Source: Nephrocerus scutellatus | Lineage: Eukaryota > Arthropoda > Insecta > Diptera > Pipunculidae | Assembly (NCBI GenBank): GCA_947095585.1 | Contig: OX352761.1 | Coordinates: 134,322,277-134,386,276 of the forward strand | DNA length: 64,000 bases | Direction of reading: 5' to 3' | Shown here: piece by piece, positions 23,401 through 34,766 of the stretch | Layout: the number at the start of each line of letters is the position of its first letter | How positions within the stretch are numbered: the stretch's first letter is position 1 | The notes under the pieces: generated by a model | Databases searched by the model: none | What the model was told of the DNA's origin: nothing | What the model saw: the letters and a program-made list of their open reading frames with translations, nothing else | Program-made: the position numbers and the translations under genes

Positions 23401-26400
23401 ATAACTGAGCCGTCTCTTTGAAGTATTCGTCGTCCGAAACGTGACAATTGATGATTACTTACATTCACGCCCTTAATTCTGTTTGTTAAATTACTCTGAT
23501 ATGATGCGATATCTCTCATTGATGGTCCGATATCGTTTTTACTTCCCATACTCATACCATTCTTATACAGCAATTGGCCAATGACGGCCCCAGCCAAGTT
23601 TTCCTCCACATGAAATTCAATTACATTCATGTTGATTTCTCTACAATAACCTATGGTAATGATTTTTAATATAATATTGAAGAATTTCTTACTCAATCCT
23701 TGTACGCGTCGGCAGAGTATTCTCAATTTTATCAGCGATATGAATTGTTACATTTGTTATAAGAACCCCTTCACTTTCATTGTCCAATGCTATAGATGCT
23801 GAAGTCGTCGCTGTTAGTGGCTTAACGTGTCTTGCAGTTAACAAGTCGTGTTCTAGTGAACGATTGGCATATAACTTTGGAAATTGATATTTTGTATTAG
23901 AGAGACCCTTAAAAAATTTACTAACGAGTAAAAGCAAGAAAAGAAGCTATAATCGGTAATTACATTTTTTTGAAATTAGATTTATTGTTGGACATTTGTA
24001 AATTCCTACAACCAATTTTTTAATATTTTTATGTTATTTTATATACAACTAGCTGAAATACCCAGCGTTACCTGGCTGCCCCAACCCCACTTCCCCCTCC
24101 CCCTACAAACTGACTACCAAGACCCTTCTAGACACACCTTGAGATACCCTTCACCGCATACATCAGCATTATTATCATTATTATGTTTATTTTAATTTTA
24201 ATTTTAGTTTTAATAAAGGGTATAGCCCACCTTATGGCCGTGGCGCAAGTCATTCAGGGAGTTAGCCCTTGGCAATAAGTTTATGTATAAAAAAACAAAT
24301 TTATTGTCTTCGAGTCAAGCCACCCACCACGTCAACGTCCCCTCAACACCATTACCAAGCTAACCCCTACAAACATTCACCCCAACCATCCCCACCACAT
24401 CACAAAGTTTCAGCTATATCGGATAAACGGTGTTCGAGTTATGCGCGAACTGACATACAGACATACAGACATACAAAAAAAAAGGTGGAAGGGAGGAATA
24501 AAAAAGTATTGCACCATAGTCACCGCCTCGATATCAAGAATGCTTTTAATTCAGCCAAATGGAGTTGTATATTCAATGAACTAGGTCGGAGAGAGGTCTC
24601 GTCGTACATTTTGAGATTGACTGGCCAAGGAACGTCAGGTGAGGAAACTTGCTACATTCTGACAAGAACGAACTTCTAACTTGAAGAGACCAAAATTTTA
24701 TCTGCACTCAACAGATGGAGATACCGGATAAGGTAGAATTCCCTTTCCGCTGAAACTAATGTCCGAATCAGATGTTTGGGGGTTTGAATGTAATTTTTTC
24801 GAAACAAGTGATTAAAAGAAGCCAAAATTCAAAAATATTTAAACAATAGTTAATATAAAAGTGTAACTTGACGATTAAGTTAACATTACCGACTATAGCT
24901 TTAAGGCATGATTTGTCTTACTTACGTAATTTGCTATAGCTTCAAAGTAATAAACGTTTCTATTAAAATCTTCAAGCTCTCTAATGACCGTTATTATTCC
25001 CGACCGCTCCTCTATTGCGAATGGGACTCCCTCTGAGTATGAGTGCAATAAGTCATACATAATTTCATCTTCGCCTTCGTACAGCAATGTTGTACGCACT
25101 TGCCCCACCGAAGTCCCCAGAGGTACATTCGATCCAACCCAAAACTCATAGGGAGCTCCGACAAAATCAATTGCTTGATCATCAACGGTAGCATAAACTT
25201 CAATTGTGATGACTGCAAGGGAGAATCTTCTTTCTGCTGGATTAGCTGGCTAGATATAAGAAGAAATGGTGTGGTTTTTTTAGATGGTTGATTTCAGAGA
25301 TTAACTCTATTAGTACTTGCCTGATCAATTGCCTCGACGAATACCGCAATTCGACCACGTTTTAAGGGACCAGCAACAAACAATGTTCCGTTTTTCGCAT
25401 CTATGCTAAATGGGATATATCCGCTACCTTTTGGCCTTTGCAACTCGTAGAGCATCATTCCGTTACCACCCTCATCTGGATCAAGAGCGACAATCTGTCC
25501 GATTTGCGAACCCACACGAGCTCCAACGGCTACCTTAAACTCATAAAGATTTCCATTTTCAAATTTGGGAGTATTGTCGTTGGAATCCAGAAGTGTGATA
25601 TCCACTCGAACAGCACTTAGGCCATATGCAGGAATGTTTTTACCATCAGAATACGGAGGATTTCTCTCAACAGCGTTAACCATAAGAAGGATCGTCTGGC
25701 GTTCTTCACGATCCAATAACAAATTATTCTGAACTGTAATCCAACCTGAGCGGGAGTCGATTTGAAACGCACCAGCTGAACTCTCCTCTTCCACCAACTG
25801 GTATTCAAATTCAGAATTCTCTCCTTGATCCCGATCGATGGCATTCACTTGAAGAACACTAAACCCACTGGGAAGATTTTCCACTATAGATATATTGTAA
25901 AAATCCGTCTCGAATTCAGGAGCATTGTCATTCAAGTCAATGATTTCCACTTCAATTCTAGAACCCAATACAGTTTTGTTTACAGCTCATTTTAAAAAGT
26001 ATAAAATTTAAATCTCACCTAGCCACAGTTTTCATTAAAGGACTCTCCTTCTGACGAGCTTCAATTTGCAAAACAAACGTGTTTCCCGGCAGACTTTCCT
26101 CTTCTAAATCGACTTCTTTTTGCAGGAAAATAATTCCATTATTGGAATTTACTCGAAATAATTTGCGTTCATTTCCCGAGATGATATCATAGATTAGGGT
26201 GGCGTTAAGAGAGTCTTGGTCGTAGGCCATAATCGGTGGTGAGAAGTAAAGTGGAACTCGAGTTGGAATTCCCTAAAAGAAGTAAACCATTTTTTTAAAT
26301 TTCTTTATAAGCAAACACAACCAACACCAAAAACTCACTGTCATTGGATAGAATTCATTGATTTTACTCCTGTAGACACCCTCGGTAAACTTTGGTGGCA

Positions 26401-27171
26401 AATCGTCAATGTCTTTTACTCTTATGGTAACAGTGGTGTTTGCAAGATTCGAAGGAGTGCCACGATCTCTAGCAACCAATACGATTTGAAATTCTCGGAT
26501 GCCATTGTCAAAATCCAACTGTTTCTTCAATTCTAAAAACGGTCGATGAGGGCTTTTTAAAGCAAAGTAAGGACTACCGTCCGCAGCTAATTGTTGGGCT
26601 TCTGGTTCGTACATGGTTATGTGTACTTCGGAATTCGGAGTGTTTGGTTTATCCCTGTCAAAAGCCTGAATTCCGTTAAATACAATCGTACCAGGTAGTG
26701 TGTTTTCATCAACCTCAATATCATAAGGCAGATTTAAAAATTCCGGACTGTTGTCGTTCACATCCTCTATGTATACCGTAACCAACATGTAACTCCCCTA
26801 TAAGAATTCAATTGGCCAAATTACTTAATAAAGATAAGTCGGACTTTTGTTTACCTCATTAGTTCGTTCATTTTCTGCAGAGCATATTATGCGAAATTTC
26901 AACAAATTCCGCGGAACATCTCGATCGACAAGATCTTCAAGTGATTTAACTAACGATATGCGAACTGTGGTAGAATTGATCTCAGTAAGATAGAAAAATG
27001 TATGATCATTTGATCCCTCTGAACCCTTAATGAGTATTGAAGAACGCGGATATGCTTGAAGAAACATTATTTCTTGGCCAATCAACGCATCTTCTCGAAT
27101 TCTAATAAATCTCACGCCATCACTCTCTGAAGCCAAACCATCGATTGTATGGAAAACACATGCTGTAGAAG
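14421..27171 (-). CDS. Cad89D: Large protocadherin-like cadherin, Cad89D orthologue candidate, first exon missing
   Basis: A single-pass calcium-dependent adhesion receptor. Thirteen phase-compatible minus-strand exons: 27171-26855, 26797-26339, 26272-26019, 25957-25321, 25249-24926, 23874-23693, 23640-20494, 20435-20367, 20308-20075, 19805-19686, 19534-19298, 15085-14852 and 14784-14421. They encode about 2,190 residues, near the roughly 2,240 I recall for Drosophila Cad89D. The ectodomain has about eleven or twelve cadherin repeats with linkers such as EDVNDNSPEF, IDLNDNAPEF, VDVNDNAPIF and LDDNDNAPKF, plus many DRE and AxDxD calcium motifs. A PCDH15-like membrane-adjacent segment follows (VDVERRIEGLTKGL, AYIYAVDMRTNGIMDMEEL), then a TM helix in the 20308-20075 exon (IISITLTALVVTGAAMTTLC) and a tail of about 300 residues ending EFLKSS. 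The intron 25320-25250 appears to use a GC donor. The adjoining caspase supports Cad89D over Cad99C. The signal-peptide exon, ending in phase 1, was not found. Confidence 0.9.
15140..15295 (+). repeat. tRNA-derived SINE candidate
   Basis: GTGCCTCAAGTGGTTAGTGC resembles a Pol III A box and GAAGTTCGAACC is a near-consensus B box, about 35 bases apart. A run of AT-rich and pyrimidine-rich sequence follows. It sits in the long intron 15086-19297 of the cadherin gene. No intact tRNA fold is apparent. Confidence 0.5.
15301..15426. mobile_element. MITE-like hairpin element, copy 1
   Basis: The element runs from TCTCACAATGAAAAACTTAA to a mirrored TTATTCATTGTGAA. The inner arms (ACTTACAGGATTTTATGGAT and TATCCATACAATCCGGTAAG) are also complementary. 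Copy 2 is at 43536-43667. The arms flank a TTTGGTTTTGACGAAAC core shared by both copies. I could not identify a clear target duplication. Confidence 0.7.
15850..16120. repeat. Two dispersed repeat segments
   Basis: The part 15850-15945 matches 8226-8300. The part 15978-16055 (CAGATATTTTGACGATTATT, then AATAATAAAGGGCTGTGTGG) matches 61758-61835. They lie side by side in the cadherin intron. Family unknown. Confidence 0.45.
16280..17020 (-). mobile_element. Rearranged LINE fragment, same family as 52618-54700
   Basis: The RT part at 16620-16284 (minus) reads KRCSSKLALPLCKLFHLSYS, PIPKKGEPSSHSKYRPIA and QLKKYLETNKILSDQKYEF, close to the copy at 53240-53500. The C-terminal part at 17020-16640 reads LDRIQNRDIKLIGDVKIAK and the SFFSRSIILWN tail motif. 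On the minus strand the C-terminal part comes before the RT part, the reverse of the normal order, so the copy is rearranged or two fragments are joined. Frameshifts and stops are present. Confidence 0.75.
17030..17900 (-). repeat. Minisatellite-bearing repeat, units about 112-164 bp
   Basis: Six copies of a unit containing CCCGATTTTCTTCAAATTTT, an ATGTATCTCTGATAGACAAC block and a GC-rich core (GACCCCGGGCCCCGGG). The repeated CGATTTTCTTC motif lies at about 17234, 17356, 17476, 17595, 17707 and 17871. The left flank holds TTAACCCACTTCCCAAAG and a degenerate TAAATTCTCTTCTTCACTTG end. An array of the same unit in the opposite orientation lies at 36230-36930. Confidence 0.8.
17900..19290. repeat. 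Intronic AT-rich DNA with a second copy of the 130-bp repeat and a Helitron-like end
   Basis: The part 18510-18790 repeats the unit described at 6665-6965 (AATGAAATTTTCAATGTATA, GGCAGGTGGAGG, CCCCCTCCCTGGGG). It is followed by GCGAAGCGCTCGGGAGCAGTTAGT at 18812-18835. That resembles a Helitron 3' end (hairpin then CTRRT), although the last bases are TTAGT rather than CTAGT. The rest is simple AT-rich sequence. Confidence 0.4.
24049..24480 (-). mobile_element. Helitron-like or SINE-like element end in a cadherin intron
   Basis: Read on the minus strand the element ends AACGCTGGGTATTTCAGCTAGT, the usual look of insect Helitron 3' termini (hairpin bases then CTAG followed by T). At the other side, TTCGAGTTATGCGCGAACTG and three ACATACAG repeats lie near 24440-24475. 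No coding capacity is left. Alternative: the tail of a non-LTR element. Confidence 0.4.
24510..24730 (+). mobile_element. LINE reverse transcriptase fragment (R1/LOA type)
   Basis: The plus-strand frame from about 24520 gives LDIKNAFNSAKWSCIFNELG and SSYILRLTGQ. This matches the RT block VTLDIKNAFNSAxWxxI...GVPxYLLRL that precedes the catalytic YADD region. Only this block survives, inside the intron 24925-23875 of the cadherin gene. Confidence 0.7.
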
Positions 27172-27419
27172 CTGTTGGCAAAAACGTTCGTTTTAATATT
27201 TGGAAAGAATTTCTTAATTTTGATTGAAAATAGTTGAGTACCAAATACTAACACATAAACAAACAAATAAACACACCCTTCGGGCTCGCAATTACACAAC
27301 TTTTAACATAATTTAAAATCATATCTAGTGGTCCTTCATACACCGACATCTGTTGGGATTTGTCGTTTAGACCAACACAACTATTTTTTTGTTTGTTTTT
27401 ATAATCTGAGAATGCCTTA

Positions 27420-27655
27420 ATGGGTTCGCACCTTTATAATGATAGGATATAGCTTGGCACAGCGTGGGTGTTACAGGAAAGGAGAAAACGCTCGTTTTCT
27501 ACTTAACCTAGCAGGTGCAAGGTTATCATAGGCCCACCTGACCAGATATGATAATTGTACTCAAGTTTGGGGCGAATAAACGCCTTGTAGATAGTAGCCA
27601 GATCAGAGTTAGTAAAAAATTTCTTGCATAGAAAACCTAAACTGCAACTGCTGCA
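27420..27655 (-). mobile_element. 3' fragment of a LINE with internal deletion
   Basis: On the minus strand 27650-27540 gives SDLATIYKAFIRPKLEYNYH, a conserved block after RT. It jumps directly to a 3' untranslated tail (CCACGCTGTGCCAAG near 27465) that matches 54655-54672. The segment that separates them in the copy at 54.2-54.6 kb is missing. Confidence 0.65.
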
Positions 27656-28170
27656 ACTAGGATACGGGTATAAACCAAGTGACTATGTGGGACACCTGAA
27701 GATTCTTGACTCATTTCCTGAAAGAGACATGTTCTGCACAATCCCCGACATTATGGTCAGATAGCACTGTTTCACCAGATTTTTTGAGGTAGAAACATTG
27801 CGCTAGAGGTCTGGTCTGGTTTACAGATGGATCGAAGATGGAAACTTGAGTTGATACCGGTGTTTTTGGACTCTTCACCAAAGTCTCGATACCAATGGTA
27901 AAAACTCCCAGGGTTTTCCAGGCGGAACTTGAGATCTACGCCAGAATTAATCTTAGTAAAGGAATTATAATAATAATATTCGGCGTGACAGACCTTAAAG
28001 CGATGTCGTCCAACTTTATGAACTCGCTATCAGTCAGGGACTGCTACGGTGCACTCCAATCTCTTGCCAAACACAACAGAGTCAAACTCGGTTGGGTCCC
28101 TGGTCATCAGGAAATTGTACGCAACGAAGCTGCAGACGAACTAGCTAGGGTTGGCTCGTAATCTGTGTTA
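27655..28170 (+). mobile_element. LINE fragment with RNase H domain
   Basis: The plus strand gives GHLKILDSFPE, then VWFTDGSKMET, FQAELEIYAR and KLGWVPGHQEIVRNEAADEL. These are the D, E and D blocks of the RNase H domain carried by R1/I-type LINEs, including the GHxxxxxNExAD signature. A stop after MET and an insertion between the E and second D blocks make it inactive. It abuts the minus-strand LINE fragment at 27420-27655. Confidence 0.8.
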
Positions 28171-28309
28171 ATAGGACCTGAAACCTACCGTAGTTTCAAC
28201 TGGGCATCCGCCACTGAAACGCCCCATTTATCCCATAGGATTTCTTGACTTTATATGAATTTAGCTGCAGTTTCTTTGACGTTTCAACTTGCCATTAAAT
28301 AATGGAAAC

Positions 28310-28960
28310 TTAGGCGCTTCAAACGCGCTTGAAAATTATCTACATTTTTTATCAAAGTTCGCATTCGGTTGCGACACCTTTACGTGCGCTAAGTACAATT
28401 ATCTGTCGTAGTACTCTTCCGGATAAACGAACAATTGAAGGTCGTGTGGAAAAATTTAGGTCAACTTAGACACTTAATAATGTTTCCGTGAAAACAAGCT
28501 GCTAAAGCTGCGAGTGTAAATGGAGTTCCAGATTTGTCGACTTGGGAATTGCGAAGCTCTGTGCAAAATTGTGGCCAATTTTACGCAAGGATTTGGGCCT
28601 GCAGCGACGTAACTTCAGTGATTGAACTCTTTGTGATATACGATACCGAGTTTCATTGCAAAATGATTCTCAGCGATTAAGCCCATTTCTGGTTCAACAT
28701 TAATGTTATTATTTTGTTTTTGAACTCCGAATCACAAAGCACTGCGGCAAATGCCATCAGCCAAACATAACATCCCTATTTCCACGCAGATATCAATTTT
28801 GACCAAAATGCCGTATTTGCTGAAATTGGGATGTTAACGCGGCCGCCCACATCCAATATCTGGGCGAATTATTGATCAGCCAAACGGCCAAACATATCAT
28901 TAAAGCAGGCGCTAACTGTGGAAATATTGCGCATATTTGACTGCCTGAAGAAACCAATTT
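28310..28960 (+). mobile_element. Mariner-superfamily transposase relic
   Basis: Broken frames give VRIRLRHLYVR, a region like the KxxDLGLQRR linker, and FHCKMILSD followed by a stop and AHFWFN. The last corresponds to the FxxKIIFSDEAHFWLNGYV block with the first catalytic Asp of a DDE transposase family common in insects. A related minus-strand relic is at 41930-43400. Stops throughout make it dead. Confidence 0.55.
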
Positions 28961-28969
28961 AATCCAAAA

Positions 28970-31900
28970 GGTAATTTTACATTTCTCATTTACAATCCAA
29001 ACAAATTTTCGTTGCTTTATATTGCTGGAAAGTCCAGTTTATGAGCCAAAATATGTAAAAAATTATTTTCTTGTATTCAAATTATAAGATGTTGCTCAAA
29101 ACTCTAATATTTCATAGTTCTATAAAACAACCCTGGACCCAAAACCTAGACAATTTTTATGGATCAATTACGATTCTTCTAATAGCGGCTGTTTTGGTGA
29201 TTCCTTTTCCCCCTTTGCCTTTTTTACTCTAAGATGATTTATTTTATACATATATTTCATTAAGAACATTTTACAATATAAAGCAAAGAAGTTATTGAGT
29301 ACATATAATTAAACTTATGCAATAAACGTTAAATAAAACTAAATTTTCCGGCCCGAAATCGGGACCGATGGAAAGATTTTTTATATGAGGACAGGACCGA
29401 ACCCCAGTTTTAGAGCCAAATTTGATGATGAGAATGGTGATAAGTTAAGTTACAGTACAAACTATCATATCTTCTATTAATAATTAATTTAAATTAAAAA
29501 ATTAGCAAAACTATATTCTTCTTGTATCCAAATGACTCTTATTATGAATTTTTTGATTTTATTTGTGCATGGGACCTTTAAGTGGAATCTGATCTCTTCC
29601 AGTTATAATCAGTTGAGATGACAGACGAACAACAATTTCATACAAAAGCTTAACTAAAGTGTCATGCCATCATCAAGTTTTAGTAACAGATGTAGATGCA
29701 TTTTTCCTATAAACATTAAAAACCAAACACCTGCAATTTTTCTAGTCCTCAAAAAATTTTTCTTAAAAAATCAATGAAAACTGAATTTTCTGCATTTAAC
29801 GATCCTTACGGTTAAGGATTTATGCTTTATCACTGATAAAAGTTATGAAGTGCTGTATGAAATCAAATTTTTAGTAATTCTTGTTATTAAGTTGTTATCT
29901 AGTATTTGCATATATGGACATGATACAAGTTCCTACACACAAGTACCAAGTTGTCATTCACGTTTTTGTACATCAGGCAGCAGGTACATTGATATTACTA
30001 CGAACGAGTACAAAAATTCAACAGTTGTTTGGCCGGTGTTTGGGTTTCCTGAAAACAATTTTCTTCTCTTGGTATATCTGTATCTCGTCTACGTCTAATA
30101 TATGCTAACCCATATAATTCGTTGCAATAATAATTGTTGCAGATGGGTACATTGTAATTGCAACACAATTTCCCACTGAATACAATTGATTTCCACACCC
30201 ACGCTATCGTTCATCTGCACTATTTTTCCCACCCTCATGACATAATTTTTTTTTGATTAGCTTCCTTGGCAGTATTACGATTTCTTCTAGGAGAAATCTT
30301 GCCGATATTATACGAGTCTATATTAATTGCGGAACAAACAAATTCACCCACTTTTCAAAAGGTAACACAACGCTGTGACAGAGATAAACTAAATCACTGT
30401 TGCAAATCACTTTTATTAAGATGCTGCTGCTTGAATCATGGTGAAATTTTATGCTGTCATATATTGCTCTGAAGTGATTTCCTTGCAGATCTACACTTAA
30501 CTGTACTCATTATTTATTAAATCCTGATAAAACTATAAAACGGGAGGCCAGGACCGAACCCCGATTGTAGAGCCAAATATGATCAAAGCTATAAAAACTT
30601 GTTTGGCCAATTGTCAAGAACGCCGTTACGAATTTAAAATTTATTGGTTCATAGTTTCCTTTAAGTTACACTATTGCATTTGTTGGTATCTCCTTTCTAT
30701 AACATAATATTATAATTCAAAGGATATGTTTTGAATATCAAGTAAAAATTTGTTCGAATGTTCGTATTAAAAATTTTTCTATTAATAAAAAGACTTAATT
30801 GGAATACTTGCCCCGTTTGCCAATGACGTCCGACATAACGATAATCCAAAGACTATAAACAATATGTTCCAATTTCATTTTATTTATTCAATTTATGTTT
30901 TCTTCTTTTTTAAATTCTTGCACTAACTTTGTTGATAACAAGAAATGTTACCAACCAGAGACACAATTTTAAGGATGACTTTTTTATTTCAACGTACTCG
31001 TATTGTCTTATTAGTATAGTATACAATATTAAATCCAACTACCCGTGCAACGCGCGAACTTCTTTCTGCGATCACATTTAAAACTTAACTAAAACATACA
31101 TTTATCATATCTATCCTAAGCAATAGGGAGCTCTGCATTTAAACTGGAGAGTACGAAAGTTGATAGTGGCTTTGCAGACAGCATACTTACATAAAAGAAA
31201 GGAGACACATCTTCAAACTCGCTTGATAGACGTCTCTTTCAGAGGCACGGTTTAGCACATTTCTTTACACTCTTCATGTGCATCTTAGAGAGTTCTATCG
31301 ACAACATCAATTCCGTAAGCAAACGGAGTAAATCCACAACAAATAAACGCAAAAAGAGACTACGACGATATTGCAATAAAAAAATACAGGAAGACTAATA
31401 TTCCATTCAAATGCTTAATAATTCAAAGAACACATTTTGTAATAATGATATCAGTTCTTCCGTCGTCTGTTTATTCATTTATGACCTTATCAACCGACAA
31501 CAACGCACAACGCAATGAGTAAACAAAAAAAATTGTGACTATGAAAGGTAAATATTTGCATTTATAATATTCGACTTTTAATAATCTCAAGATACAGTAT
31601 TAATGTAATATGTATAAGAATGCTTGTTCTAGGTAACAGTATAACACAGATATCCAGAGTACGGATTTGGACAAAGAGTTGAAACATTGAACCAAAACAA
31701 TGAGTGTAAAATTTTTGTTCTTTTACTTTCCAATTTTCGCACGTACGGGTACAGCGTAAAGCGACTAATAGGACATTTAAGAATGCTTTTGACATACAGA
31801 TAGCTTTACTCTACCATATGTATAACACAGTATAGTCCCAATATATACTGAATACTTGTGAGTATTTCACTCTTTGTTATCTTTCGTCACAAAACTTACC

Positions 31901-33650
31901 GGACAATATACAAACTCTCTTAGAACTAAATGTCTACATGGAAATACTGAAAAACAAGAACTAGAAGGTAATAACAATTGTCAGAATAAAGTTTTGAAAA
32001 ATAAATATATTCTTACGAAACTTATGCCTACGCCTTATTTTGGAAGGGGTCGGAAGTTATAGTTAGGGCGGACCCGGATTTTATCTTCATATTTTGGATT
32101 TTTTTCGAATCTTATTTTCATAAATTGTCCAGATTTTTTATACCTCCTCCTCCTTCAATTTTGGAAACAAAAACGAACCCGTCATATTTTGGAAAGCGAT
32201 TCCAAATATGTACACATTTTTTCATATTGCTATGAATCCTCCAAATCCAGCAGTCTCTGCAAACTCCTACACAATTTTCCCAACACAAGTGACGATCGCG
32301 ACCTCAACAAAATATCTTGCGACCCCATTTGGGAGGTGCTATAATCCTATGATCTTATATACGAGTTCACAAAAATACTAGTGAGCGCAAAAATATGCAA
32401 GGGTTCAAAACCCAACACAAAGCTTATTCAATGAAAGCTAAATACAATTCATTACAAGGCTTTTTATATACGAGTATGTACAGTGCCACAAATGATTTCT
32501 ATTTACTTTTTCGTAACAATATACTCCACACAAAGCATGGTAGTCATTTTAATCTATAATAAGAAGTAAATAGTCTAGCTACTGTACATTCTTAGTTCTT
32601 CTTATATCCTACAAGAAACTGGAAAAGTAAAAAACCTTAAGTGGTGTTGACAATTCTAATTCTATGAGCCAGCCCACAGAGTTCGTTGCGTCCGTTGCGG
32701 CAACGTATTAGTTGACTTGACTATTAGCTCGAAACAAAATTTGGAATCTTAGAATTCCAAGAGTCGTTAGCACTTAAGCCACATAAAATTCTTGCTTTTT
32801 CTTCAACGCGTTGGTTGTGTTTAGAGGAAAACATTAACCGAATTTTAGAACAGTGGAGTGCACTACAGCTTTACTTCATTTTAAATAAGCTACAGTTCGA
32901 TGCTATCAAAGAACTTGCAAAAGAGATGGATAGTCCGGATAAAAAATAAACTTTTATTTCTTATCATCTATAAACAAAACTATAAATAGAATGAAAACTG
33001 AATTCCAGTCTGTAGGTATTCAGTTGCATATACTAATGAAACAATAGAAAGTAATTTTAAAAACATTTTATGTCATTTTGTGAAAATGGATTATTGCTAT
33101 CTTTAAATTGTATATAGGTGACGTTAATTTAAAAGATTTTAATAATTTTATTGATATACAAGTTATTTATATAGGATCTCAACAAAAAGATTAGATGTTT
33201 AATTTAGACTTATCAGACATAGATATTTTGAAAATTATGAAAACTATTTTAAAATTTTACACAGGACTTTCAATACAAATTTAAAATAGATTCGAATTTA
33301 GACCTTCGCGTTTCAAGCTTTTGTGGTCCTATATTTACCCCAAAAACGCAATTGAACCGAAATTTCAGTTGCTAAGAAGCCGAGAGAAAATGTTCAGATT
33401 ATGCACTTATCAAGACAAAAAATAGAAATAAGTTAACGATAAACTAGTTAGTTCTTTGAGGTATGCAAAAGAAATATCTAACTTGCAATAACCAATTTAA
33501 ATTATTGATTAATATTAATATGAATATTAAATGTAAATATTAATATCAATATCATTCATTGACTTATCATTAAGAAATTAGTAATCAAATACATCTGAAG
33601 ATTGAAATTTAATAAAAATTCACAATTCTGTTATTTTTTTTCAACACGAA
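28970..33650. other. AT-rich intergenic DNA with scattered repeats
   Basis: No gene recognised. A short motif (GGACCGAACCCC, then AGAGCCAAATATGAT) occurs at about 29393-29428 and 30553-30585 on the plus strand and again, inverted, near 61265-61310. The stretch 32080-32260 (GAACCCGTCATATTTTGGAA, TTGCTATGAATCCTCC) matches 45650-45745. The first exon of the cadherin gene may lie here or further right, but I could not find a signal-peptide ORF ending in a phase-1 donor. Confidence 0.4.
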
Positions 33651-33657
33651 ATTGATT

Positions 33658-33906
33658 TCAAATATATTTCAAGAGTGGTTCAATTTTGTTTTTAATTTGG
33701 TCCACAACATTTTTGTTTAACGGCAACCCTAACTGCCTTATGTAACGCAAAGTGGTGACCCAATGAATACGTTTTCGTCGTACCAGGTTATCAAAAACAA
33801 CGTCCAAAATAAACTGCAAAGTGGTGTGAGAGAGCACTGTCAAATCATTTGCCATTTGTTGGACAACTTTTTGTGTCGCTTCCGTGACGTTTTGCCTATG
33901 GGACAC
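33658..33906 (-). CDS. Small uncharacterised ORF, possible last exon or short gene
   Basis: An open frame of 82 codons with balanced amino acid use: QKVVQQMANDLTVLSHTTLQ, VFDNLVRRKRIHWVTTLRYI and a charged end NKIEPLLKYI. The frame has no ATG until MANDL (good context, about 65 residues). Upstream it stays open for only about 12 further codons before a stop. It looks more protein-like than the surrounding AT-rich DNA. It could be a short protein or a terminal exon whose partner I cannot find. No domain is recognised. Confidence 0.4.
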   Translation of the reverse strand: MSHRQNVTEATQKVVQQMANDLTVLSHTTLQFILDVVFDNLVRRKRIHWVTTLRYIRQLGLPLNKNVVDQIKNKIEPLLKYI

Positions 33907-34766
33907 TTCCCATAAGAACGCGTGTATTTACTCGATCTGCCGAAACGCACGCAACGGATTCTATGGTCTGGACCCTTTACAGCAAAAGTTTCTATAAACG
34001 ATAATGCTAATGTAAATCTATTCGTTAAATTTTTGTAATTCTACAACAGGAAATTTTACTTCACTTAGTTAGTACGAGTATGAAACCATTCAGTTAAACA
34101 GCTTAAGGAATTCATGACTGGCACTGATAAACTACTGAGTGGTTATAACACACACTAAACACACAAGCCACCTACTCTTCAAAGTTGCAGTGCATTAACT
34201 TACAAGTACTAAATTGTACTTGACGACCTTTTCGAAAACTCAGCAAATAAAAGTTTGAACAACGATGCTGGTCATTTAAAAAAAACCATTGCTGTATTAC
34301 AATTTACAATATTATTTATCATGAAAACACTTCTTGCTTCACGCAAATATATTCCATTAAACGTTGCCAAGTACACTTAAGTACTTGTATGTCGTATGTT
34401 TGTGTGGAGACGAAGTTTGCAAAATGCTCAAAGTGATTTAGGTACAACGAAAGTGTTACGAAGTTAATTGAGTTTTATGGACATAGAGTTCTCTATAACA
34501 ATCAAAATATTAACAAAAATATACGTAATTTAAAAATAAAATTCTGCGATTTTGATTGTAATCTAAGTCACAGAGCAAGTCCAGTGGCGTGTCTTGTTTG
34601 AGAAGCTTAATGGAACCCAGCAAGTATCGTACAGTGCAGCAGACCGAAACAAACAAACAATAACGTTTTGTAAATTAAACTATGTATATAATATTTATGT
34701 AGTAGTTCTCTAACTCTATTAAAATGGACGTTGGACGTATCTTTTTGTTATTAATGCAAACAAACA

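Noticed and set aside
14421..27171. Cadherin as Cad99C
   Set aside because: A PCDH15-like membrane-adjacent part suggested it, but the length (about 2,190 plus the first exon) fits Cad89D better than the roughly 1,700 residues of Cad99C, and the caspase neighbour agrees.
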